Part shown: in pieces, positions 14,095 to 19,218 of the stretch
Layout of the letters: each line of letters starts with the position of its first letter
How positions within the stretch are numbered: the first letter of the stretch is position 1
NCBI GenBank assembly: GCA_903890265.1
Contig: CAITAM010000237.1
Span: forward strand, 1 to 19,218
Direction: 5' to 3'
Length of the DNA stretch: 19,218 nt
From: an uncultured Pseudomonadota bacterium
GTDB lineage: Bacteria; Pseudomonadota; Gammaproteobacteria; Steroidobacterales; Steroidobacteraceae
Made by a program: the position numbers and the translations under genes
Notes under the pieces: model-generated
What the model saw: the letters and a program-made list of their open reading frames with translations, nothing else
What the model was told of the DNA's origin: nothing
Databases searched by the model: none

Positions 14095-14126
14095 CTCCAG
14101 CCCTGGTCCCGTGCGGGAGGTTGGAG
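14095..14126 (+). promoter_or_regulatory. hairpin sequestering the lipoprotein ribosome binding site
   Basis: CTCCAG (14095-14100) can pair with TTGGAG (14121-14126, one G-U pair), and TCCC (14107-14110) with GGGA (14115-14118) around a GTGC loop, with extra C-G pairs between. This buries GGGAGG (14115-14120), the Shine-Dalgarno sequence 8 bases before ATG 14129, and also the weaker GGAG at 14123. It is a plausible expression platform for the upstream riboswitch. The direction of control (on or off with ligand) cannot be read. Confidence 0.55.
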
Positions 14127-14128
14127 TG

Positions 14129-15388
14129 ATGGTCAGCCTGACAACCCTGTTGCACCCGGCCCGGGCGCTGGTGCTGCTCGCGGCACTCGCGCTCGGCGCC
14201 TGCCACGAGGGAGCCACGCCGCAGAGCGCGTCGACCCTGCCGGCCGGTGGCGGCGCGGCGACCGACCCCGGCACCGCGCCGGTGATTTCCGGGCAGCCGG
14301 CCTCGACCGCGCTCGTGGTCGGCCAGCCGTTCTCGTTTACGCCCACGGCCGGCTCGCCCACGGGCGCGAAGCTCGCCTTTCTCCTGATCAGTGCGCCGTC
14401 GTTCCTGTCGATCGACGCCGCCACCGGCGTCGTCAGTGGCACGCCGGCCGCCGTCGACATCGGTACCTACACGGGCGTGCACGTGGCCGTGACCGACGGC
14501 CAGACCACGGTCGCCGGACCGTCGTTCACGCTCACGGTCGCCGCCGCCAGCAGCCCGACGCCGCCGTCCGTCACCGGCGCCCTGACGATCAGCGGCTCGC
14601 CGATCACGGCCGCGGTCGAGGGCGTGGCCTGGAGTTTCCGGCCAACCGCCACCGTTACCACGGCCGGCATGACGCTCGTGTTCCGGGTCGCCAACGCGCC
14701 GGCGTGGATGGCCATCGATCCCTCGACCGGGACCCTGTCCGGCACGCCGCCGGCGGGCTCCGTGGGGACGTACCCGAACATCGTCCTCGCGGTCAGTGAC
14801 AGCAGCAGCGAAGCCGCCCTGCCGGCCTTTACGCTGTCGGTCTCGGCGCCCGCGGCACCGGTCGTGTCCGGCACCCCGCCGGCGAAGGCCACGGTCGGGG
14901 TGGCCTACAGCTTCCGGCCGACCGCGACCGACCCGAACGGCTACGCCCTCGTCTACACCGTCACGGGCCTGCCCGGCTGGGCCACGTTTGACCCGCTGAC
15001 CGGGGCGGTGTCCGGCGTGCCCGCCGCCAAGGATGCGGGCACCACCGCCAGCGTCACGATCACCGCCAGCGACGGCTTCAGCAAGGCCTCGCTGCCGGCC
15101 GCGACCGTCACCGTCATGGCGGCGACCTCGGGGTCCGCGGCCCTCTCCTGGGTGGCGCCGACCCAGCGCACGGACGGCACCGCGCTGACGAACCTCGCGG
15201 GCTTCCGGGTCTATTACGGCACCACGAGCGGCAGCTACCCCAACAGTATCTCGATCACGAACCCGAGCCTCACCGGCTACGTCGTCGACGCCCTGCCGCC
15301 GGGCACCTATTACTTCGTGACCACGGCCTTCGATGCCAACGGCAACGAAAGCGCCTATTCGAACCCGGTGTCGAAGACGATCAGCTGA
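14129..15388 (+). CDS. surface lipoprotein with three Ig-like repeats and an FN3-like domain
   Basis: From ATG 14129 the 419-residue product has a lipoprotein signal peptide with lipobox LGAC, so lipidation is expected at Cys25. A linker rich in Gly, Ala and Thr follows, then three repeats of about 95 residues (roughly 47-140, 142-237, 238-330). Each has the putative-Ig (He_PIG, cadherin-like) pattern: a start like PVISGQP or PVVSGTP, a central SFRPTAT block, a turn like FLSIDAATGVVSGTPAA, and a closing FTLTV-like strand. The last 90 residues resemble a fibronectin type III domain (AALSWVAPTQ, LAGFRVYYGTTSG, GTYYFVTTAFDANGNESAYS). Such proteins are usually adhesive or matrix components of the outer membrane. 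A longer frame begins at 14039 inside the riboswitch, but signal peptide and ribosome binding site support 14129. Cyclic-di-GMP control fits an adhesin-like role (inference). Confidence 0.88.
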   Translation: MVSLTTLLHPARALVLLAALALGACHEGATPQSASTLPAGGGAATDPGTAPVISGQPASTALVVGQPFSFTPTAGSPTGAKLAFLLISAPSFLSIDAATGVVSGTPAAVDIGTYTGVHVAVTDGQTTVAGPSFTLTVAAASSPTPPSVTGALTISGSPITAAVEGVAWSFRPTATVTTAGMTLVFRVANAPAWMAIDPSTGTLSGTPPAGSVGTYPNIVLAVSDSSSEAALPAFTLSVSAPAAPVVSGTPPAKATVGVAYSFRPTATDPNGYALVYTVTGLPGWATFDPLTGAVSGVPAAKDAGTTASVTITASDGFSKASLPAATVTVMAATSGSAALSWVAPTQRTDGTALTNLAGFRVYYGTTSGSYPNSISITNPSLTGYVVDALPPGTYYFVTTAFDANGNESAYSNPVSKTIS

Positions 15389-15418
15389 CCCAGCAAGGCT
15401 GACCCAGCAACGCTGACC
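15384..15418. repeat. 14-bp tandem repeat spanning the lipoprotein stop codon
   Basis: GCTGACCCAGCAAG at 15384-15397 is repeated at 15398-15411 with one base change, and half a third copy runs to 15418. The first copy contains the TGA stop codon of the lipoprotein gene. Confidence 0.85.
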
Positions 15419-15419
15419 A

Positions 15420-15442
15420 CGCCGGGCCGACGGCGCCCGGCG
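15420..15442 (+). terminator. GC-rich hairpin after the lipoprotein gene
   Basis: An 8-bp perfect stem (15420-15427 with 15435-15442) with a seven-base loop lies 31 bases past the lipoprotein stop. No T-run follows, so it is only a candidate terminator. Confidence 0.4.
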
Positions 15443-15594
15443 GATGGTGCGGGCCCTCTGCGCCACCGCGAGGGTGCCGGCGGTCGGGACGCGCAGCGAC
15501 ACAAAAGCGTCACGAACTCGCGTCGATAATCTCTTGCTGATACGCCCGCGGGGCGCCGTTTCGGCCCCGCACCCACGACGGAGGGGACCCTTTC

Positions 15595-16497
15595 ATGGAC
15601 CAGCACGAGCAGACCCGGGCACTTCGGGACGAAGTGGCCGACTCCCTCGACGAGGAACTGGAGCTCGAGCTCGACGACCACGACATCGGCGTGCTCATCG
15701 ATGGCGAGGGCCAGTCGCCGGAACAGGTGGCGCGGCGCAAGTACTTCGCCGAACTCTTCCGCCTGCAGCGCGAGCTCATCAAGTTGCAGGACTGGGTCGT
15801 CGTGAACAAGAAGAAGATCGTGATCCTCTTCGAGGGTCGCGACGCCGCGGGCAAGGGGGGTGCCATCAAGCGCATCACCCAGCGCCTCAACCCCCGCGTC
15901 TGCCGGGTGGCCGCGCTGCCGGCGCCGAGCGAGCGCGAGCGGACCCAGTGGTACTTCCAGCGCTACGTGAGCCACCTGCCGGCGGGCGGCGAGATCGTGC
16001 TGTTCGACCGCAGCTGGTACAACCGTGCCGGGGTCGAGCGCGTCATGGGCTTCTGCACCGACAATGACGTCGAGGAGTTCTTCCGCACCGTCCCGGAATT
16101 CGAGAAGATGCTGGTCCGCTCCGGCATCACGCTGATCAAGTACTGGTTCTCGATCACCGATGACGTGCAGCACCTGCGGTTCCGGCTGCGCATCGAGGAC
16201 CCGATGAAGCAGTGGAAGCTGAGCCCGATGGACCTCGAGTCACGCCGGCGCTGGGAGCAGTACACCAAGGCCAAGGAAGCGATGCTCGAGCGCACGCACA
16301 CGCCGGAGGCACCCTGGTGGGTGGTGGAGGCCAGCGACAAGAAGCGCGCCCGCCTCAACATGATGCACCACCTGCTTGCGCAGATTCCCTACACCGAGAT
16401 TCCGCGCGAGCCGGTCGTGCTGCCGGAGCGGGTGCACAACCCGGAGTACCACCGGGCGCCCGTGCCCCGGGAAATGTACGTGCCGGCCCTTTACTGA
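15595..16497 (+). CDS. ppk2: polyphosphate kinase 2 (PPK2 family)
   Basis: PPK2 enzymes transfer phosphate between inorganic polyphosphate and nucleotides, generally favouring NDP or NMP phosphorylation at the expense of polyphosphate. The 300-residue product has the one-domain P-loop fold: Walker A GRDAAGKGG at residues 81-89, then RITQRLNPR, SERERTQWYFQRYVSHLP, and the Walker B/lid block LFDRSWYNRAGVERVMGF starting at 136. The C-terminal part has KYWFSITDDVQHLRFRLR, WKLSPMDLESRRRW and PWWVVEASDKKRARLN, all typical of single-domain PPK2. The N-terminus has an acidic run (EELELELDDHD). A GGAGGGG ribosome binding site lies upstream of ATG 15595. A GATAAT hexamer at 15525-15530 may be a -10 box. 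A PiT transporter follows after 65 bases, suggesting a phosphate operon. The nucleotide class (mono- or diphosphate) is not certain from sequence. Confidence 0.94.
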   Translation: MDQHEQTRALRDEVADSLDEELELELDDHDIGVLIDGEGQSPEQVARRKYFAELFRLQRELIKLQDWVVVNKKKIVILFEGRDAAGKGGAIKRITQRLNPRVCRVAALPAPSERERTQWYFQRYVSHLPAGGEIVLFDRSWYNRAGVERVMGFCTDNDVEEFFRTVPEFEKMLVRSGITLIKYWFSITDDVQHLRFRLRIEDPMKQWKLSPMDLESRRRWEQYTKAKEAMLERTHTPEAPWWVVEASDKKRARLNMMHHLLAQIPYTEIPREPVVLPERVHNPEYHRAPVPREMYVPALY

Positions 16498-16562
16498 GCC
16501 CGCGGATTCAGGTTATTTGCCCAGTACCTCCCTAACACCCGACGTCCAGTGAGACCCCACCC

Positions 16563-18164
16563 ATGAGCAGCGCCCCGTCCCCGACCCTGACCGCTGACGG
16601 CCATCCGTTGGCATCCATGGACAGCATGGGCATCGGCCCCACGCTGGTTTTCGGCCTGCTCGTCCTCTTCGGGCTGGGGTACATCGGCTACCAGCTGGTT
16701 CAGGACGTCAGCTCCGTGCAGGCCGCCGCCCCCTGGGTGCTGCTGCTGCTCGCGGTCCTGATCGCGCTCGGCTTTGAGTTCGTCAACGGCTTCCACGACA
16801 CCGCGAACGCGGTGGCTACCGTGATCTACACCCGCTCGCTGCCGCCGGCCTACGCGGTGGTCTGGTCGGGCTTCTGGAACTTCATGGGGGTGCTGACCGC
16901 GAGTGGCGCCGTCGCCTGGGGCATCGTCTCGCTGCTGCCGGTGGAACTCATCCTCCAGGTCAACAGCTCGTCCGGCATGGCGATGGTGTTCGCGCTCCTC
17001 GCCGCCGCCATCGTCTGGAACCTCGGCACGTGGTGGATTGGCCTGCCGTCCTCGAGTTCGCACACCCTGATCGGCTCCATCATCGGCGTGGGTCTCGCCA
17101 ATCAGTTTCTCGCCACGACCGGCACCGTGACGAGCGGCGTGGACTGGGACAAGGCCAAGGACACCGGGCTTGCGCTCCTCTGCGGACCGATGATCGGATT
17201 CGTGGTGGCGGCCGTCCTGCTGCTCCTGATGAAGGCGGTGTTCCGCTTCCCGAAGCTCTACGAGGAGCCGAACCCGGGACATGCGCCGCCGTGGCCGATC
17301 CGCATCGCGCTGATCACGACCTGCACCCTCGTCAGCTTCTTCCACGGCTCGAACGACGGCCAGAAGGGCATGGGCCTCATCATGCTGATCCTCGTCGGTG
17401 TCGTGCCGGCCGCGTTCGCCCTCAACCGGACGCCGGACCCGAAGCTCATGGAGAGCTTCCGCTCCCAGGCCACGGCGGCGCTCGCCGTGCTCGACCAGCG
17501 CTTCCCGAGCCCGACGCCGCCGGCCAACGCGCGGGAGATCGTCGACGAGGCGGTGCGCAAGAAGGCCTGGCAGCCGGGCGTGGGCCCGGCGCTCGCGAGC
17601 TACATCCGCGAAGTGTCGGCCGGACTCGGTTCCTACGAGTCGCTGGCCAACGTGCCCGCCGAGCACGTCGGCAACGTCCGAAACGACATGTACGTGATCG
17701 GTGAGGCGCTGAAGCTCATCGACAAGAAGAAGCTCGTGCCGATGAGTGCGGCGGAGCTGAAGCCGATCAAGGAGTTCCACAAGTCGGTCGATACCTCGAC
17801 GCGCTTCATTCCGCCCTGGGTCAAGGTTGCCGTGGCGCTCGCGCTCGGTCTTGGCACGATGGTCGGGTGGAAGCGAATCGTCGTGACGGTTGGCGAGAAG
17901 ATCGGCAAGGATCACCTGACCTACGGCCAGGGCGTCGCCGCCGAGACCACGGCGGCCGGCATGATCTTCGCCTCCGACATGCTCGGCCTGCCCGCTTCCA
18001 CGACCCACGTGCTGTCGTCCGGTATCGCGGGCACGATGATGGCCTCGGGCTCGGGCCTGCAGTGGGCGACGGTGCGGAGCATCGCGATCGCCTGGGTGCT
18101 GACGCTGCCGGCGTCGGCGCTGATCGCCGGCATCCTGTTCGCCGTCTTCCGCGCGATCTTCTGA
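16563..18164 (+). CDS. PiT-family inorganic phosphate transporter
   Basis: This is a low-affinity phosphate (metal-phosphate) symporter of the inner membrane. The 533-residue product carries both copies of the PiT signature: FEFVNGFHDTANAVAT (residues 71-86) in the first half and SFFHGSNDGQKGMG (258-271) in the second. The matching repeat partners GLPSSSSHTLIGS (160-172) and LGLPASTTHVLSSG are also present. About ten hydrophobic segments are visible. Between the halves is a long hydrophilic cytoplasmic insertion (about residues 290-420), rich in Lys and Glu, of unknown role. The first 20 residues are polar and lack a signal peptide. No strong ribosome binding site precedes ATG 16563; Met20 or Met22 are alternatives. 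It lies 65 bases after ppk2 with no terminator between them, so uptake of phosphate and polyphosphate use are probably co-expressed. Confidence 0.95.
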   Translation: MSSAPSPTLTADGHPLASMDSMGIGPTLVFGLLVLFGLGYIGYQLVQDVSSVQAAAPWVLLLLAVLIALGFEFVNGFHDTANAVATVIYTRSLPPAYAVVWSGFWNFMGVLTASGAVAWGIVSLLPVELILQVNSSSGMAMVFALLAAAIVWNLGTWWIGLPSSSSHTLIGSIIGVGLANQFLATTGTVTSGVDWDKAKDTGLALLCGPMIGFVVAAVLLLLMKAVFRFPKLYEEPNPGHAPPWPIRIALITTCTLVSFFHGSNDGQKGMGLIMLILVGVVPAAFALNRTPDPKLMESFRSQATAALAVLDQRFPSPTPPANAREIVDEAVRKKAWQPGVGPALASYIREVSAGLGSYESLANVPAEHVGNVRNDMYVIGEALKLIDKKKLVPMSAAELKPIKEFHKSVDTSTRFIPPWVKVAVALALGLGTMVGWKRIVVTVGEKIGKDHLTYGQGVAAETTAAGMIFASDMLGLPASTTHVLSSGIAGTMMASGSGLQWATVRSIAIAWVLTLPASALIAGILFAVFRAIF

Positions 18165-18171
18165 GGCCAAC

Positions 18172-18194
18172 CCGTCCGGCGCGCTGCCGGGCGG
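18172..18194 (+). terminator. GC-rich hairpin just after the phosphate transporter
   Basis: A 9-bp stem with one G-T wobble (18172-18180 with 18186-18194) and a GCGCT loop lies 7 bases past the stop codon. No T-run follows it directly. Confidence 0.4.
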
Positions 18195-18212
18195 CTGGAG
18201 AATACAGACGCG

Positions 18213-18232
18213 GGCCCTCGCAAGAGGGCCTT
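18213..18232 (+). terminator. second hairpin, likely terminator of ppk2-pit
   Basis: A perfect 7-bp stem (18213-18219 with 18224-18230) is capped by a GCAA tetraloop and followed by TTATG. The T-tract is short, but tetraloop and position favour a terminator. Confidence 0.5.
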
Positions 18233-18315
18233 ATGCGTTCTCTGGGGTCATTGGGTCGCAATAGTCCCCGAACGATCGCTTTGCGATACACGGCGCCAAT
18301 CCCGCGGCGTTGGAC

Positions 18316-18387
18316 GTCTGCTCTCGGCCCCAAAGCAGACATCCACGGGCGAGATTTGACCGCCCGGAAGCGGACCTTCGTGGATGT
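18316..18387. repeat. nested inverted-repeat element
   Basis: Two adjoining structures share this stretch. GTCTGCT (18316-18322) pairs with AGCAGAC (18334-18340). ACATCCACG (18339-18347) pairs with CGTGGATGT (18379-18387), enclosing an inner GGGCG/CGCCC pair (18347-18351 with 18361-18365). One frame through it reads SALGPKADIHGRDL. From memory, spurious proteins of this type are common in proteobacterial annotations and come from a dispersed non-coding repeat. It lies in a 321-base gap with no gene; the rest of the gap (18233-18315 and 18388-18485) holds nothing else I can identify except the antitoxin promoter. Confidence 0.55.
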
Positions 18388-18453
18388 GGGCGAGGGGACA
18401 AATTGTGACTCCGCGCGACAAATCCAGAGGAAATGTGCCCACGGCCCTGGCGA

Positions 18454-18459
18454 TATACT
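18454..18459 (+). promoter_or_regulatory. candidate -10 box of the antitoxin-toxin unit
   Basis: TATACT lies 27 bases before the antitoxin ATG, five of six matches to the -10 consensus. The -35 region at 17 bases is not convincing. A GGAGG ribosome binding site stands 5 bases before the start codon. Confidence 0.4.
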
Positions 18460-18485
18460 AGGACCGTCAAGAGTTCGGAGGTTTT

Positions 18486-18722
18486 ATGTCCCGGTCAGTT
18501 GCAGAAATTGAAGAAGATATTCGCGCACTTACGGATTCGGAGAAGGAGCACGTGCTGCGCGCCATCCTCGAGGATCTGGATGGCCCTCCGGATTTAGGGT
18601 CAGATCAAGCTTGGCTCGATGAAATCCAGCGCCGTGGCCATGATTTCGATGCGGGACTTGTTGAGAGTATCCCTGCCGAGAATGTGTTCGCGGGCCTTAG
18701 AGCGAAACTCGCACATCGATGA
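18486..18722 (+). CDS. antitoxin, putative addiction-module component (Unstab_antitox-like)
   Basis: The 78-residue acidic protein resembles the short 'putative addiction module component' antitoxins that pair with RelE/ParE toxins. The N-terminal half has the family pattern of a helix with LTDSEKEHVLRAILEDLDGPPD, then a helix beginning AWLDEIQRR, and a C-terminal segment with an ESIPAENVFAGLRAKL ending, which matches the usual 'IPWEEV..RLR' tail. It has GGAGG upstream and overlaps the toxin start by an ATGA junction (18719-18722), the standard arrangement of these pairs. Base composition is more AT-rich than the rest of the window, consistent with lateral transfer. The gene is intact although its partner is frameshifted. 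Confidence 0.85.
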   Translation: MSRSVAEIEEDIRALTDSEKEHVLRAILEDLDGPPDLGSDQAWLDEIQRRGHDFDAGLVESIPAENVFAGLRAKLAHR

Positions 18723-19011
18723 ACTTAGTCTTTCTTCCTGCCGCTCAGGAGGAATTGGCGGCGGCCGTCGCTTACCTGGAAATCCGCGCTTCCGGCCTCG
18801 GCCGCGATCTGCTAGATGACGTGGAGCGGATATCAGCCTTGTATCGACGTTGCCCAGTATCGGCCGACCATTGGACGATATTCATCGGCGACTGACGCTG
18901 CAGCGGTTTCCTTACCACTTGGTCTACCGTATGCGCGACGATGCTACTGTGGTTGTGGTAGCCATAGCTCACAAAAGGCGACGCCCGGGCTATTGGCGAA
19001 CCGAAAGGTAA
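18719..19011 (+). pseudogene. RelE/ParE-family toxin, broken by a one-base frameshift
   Basis: Translation from ATG 18719 starts like a RelE/ParE toxin: FLPAAQEELAAAVAYLE, then GLGRDLLDDVERISAL. It runs into a TGA at 18893-18895 after 58 codons, with an unrelated end. The missing C-terminal half is present in the -1 frame from about 18856: SIGRPLDDIHRRLTLQRFPYH, then LVYRMRDDATVVVVAIAHKR and RRPGYWRTER, ending at TAA 19009-19011. This includes the strongly conserved RFPY..VYR and AHxRRRPGYW blocks. Loss of one base in the TT of CGTTGCCC (around 18848-18854) explains the break. No classic slippery heptamer is visible, so programmed frameshifting is unlikely. Sequencing error cannot be excluded. 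The upstream antitoxin is intact. Confidence 0.85.
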
Positions 19012-19106
19012 TCGGCTGCTGTCGACCGGTTGGCCGAGGCGTCCGATTCGGGATCCATCTGACATGCCAGATCGCAGACGTTCACCGAGTTCCGATTAGG
19101 GTCTAG

Positions 19107-19218
19107 GTCGTGTGAAAACACACCTGATTTAGCGGGCGGTTAGGTAAGATCAGGTTATCGTCACGACGTGAGATTGCTATGAAGCGATTCGTCGAAGGTG
19201 AGAACCGCACGCAGAGCA
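19107..19218 (+). mobile_element. left end of an insertion sequence, probably IS1182 family
   Basis: Downstream of the toxin remnant the sequence changes to a terminus-like stretch with GTGTGAAAACACAC (self-complementary, about 19109-19122), followed by a short leader and the start of a transposase gene. The true boundary cannot be fixed because the other end lies outside the window. A CTAG lies at the apparent edge (19103-19106) and could be part of the target site. Confidence 0.55.
19179..19218 (+). CDS. transposase, N-terminal fragment (IS1182-like)
   Basis: Only 13 codons are in the window. The product begins MKRFVEGENRTQS, very close to the start of many IS1182-family DDE transposases as I remember them (MKRF.EGE.R.QS followed by a leucine/proline-rich block). 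A purine-rich GTGAG lies 8 bases before the ATG. The fragment is too short for certainty about family or intactness. Confidence 0.6.
   Translation, partial: MKRFVEGENRTQS

Noticed and set aside
13513..14460. 315-codon minus-strand frame across the intergenic region and riboswitch
   Set aside because: Low-complexity composition, no family pattern, and it overlaps the structured RNA and the lipoprotein gene.
15505..15535. Pho box before ppk2
   Set aside because: Two GCGTC-like units are present, but their spacing is 13 rather than 11 bases and the match to the TGTCA-type half-site is poor.
18840..18860. programmed -1 frameshift in the toxin
   Set aside because: No X-XXY-YYZ slippery heptamer or clear downstream stem was found near the frame change; simple base loss fits better.
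1..19218. CRISPR arrays, tRNA or rRNA genes
   Set aside because: No regularly spaced direct repeats with unique spacers, and no tRNA or rRNA signature sequence, were recognised on either strand.

Overview
The window is uniformly GC-rich (roughly 65-70 percent by eye) except for AT-richer stretches near 3950-4150 and 18230-19218. Gene content (TatABC with Dtd, TrkA/TrkH, UvrD very close to the enterobacterial type, a PPK2-PiT pair, a POT peptide transporter, a PEP-CTERM-like secreted protein) suggests a free-living gammaproteobacterium. I suspect the Steroidobacter/Nevskia/Xanthomonas side of the class, but the sequence alone does not settle this.

Layout. 1-1379 (minus): 5' portion of a POT-family peptide transporter, running off the left edge. 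1541-1759 (plus): small zinc-ribbon protein convergent with the next unit. 1756-3854 (minus): dtd, tatA, tatB, tatC. 3855-4212: AT-rich spacer and a strong intrinsic terminator belonging to a secreted beta-propeller-like protein with a VPLP-type C-terminal sorting tail (4213-5793, minus). 6057-11149 (minus): uvrD, trkA and trkH, tightly packed. 11250-13064 (plus, divergent from uvrD): one open frame encoding acetate kinase fused to a PduL-type phosphotransacylase. 13088-13366 (minus): short coiled-coil protein. 13367-14128: long leader region ending in a clear cyclic-di-GMP-I (GEMM-I) riboswitch and a hairpin that hides the ribosome binding site of a lipoprotein with three Ig-like repeats and an FN3-like domain (14129-15388, plus). 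15595-18164 (plus): ppk2 and a PiT phosphate transporter. 18165-18485: hairpins and a nested inverted repeat. 18486-19011: antitoxin plus a frameshifted RelE/ParE toxin. 19107-19218: the left end of what looks like an IS1182-family insertion sequence.

How the parts work together. Several units concern ion and phosphate homeostasis: TrkAH for potassium, PiT and PPK2 for phosphate uptake and polyphosphate turnover. The AckA-PduL fusion would carry out both steps between acetyl-CoA and acetate in one polypeptide, with acetyl phosphate as the shared intermediate. Two surface proteins (the sorted propeller protein and the cyclic-di-GMP-controlled lipoprotein) point to matrix or biofilm functions. 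The right end is an accessory patch with a broken toxin-antitoxin pair beside a mobile element.

The most notable items are the AckA-PduL fusion and the riboswitch-lipoprotein unit. I did not find a clearly new multi-gene defence or mobile system.
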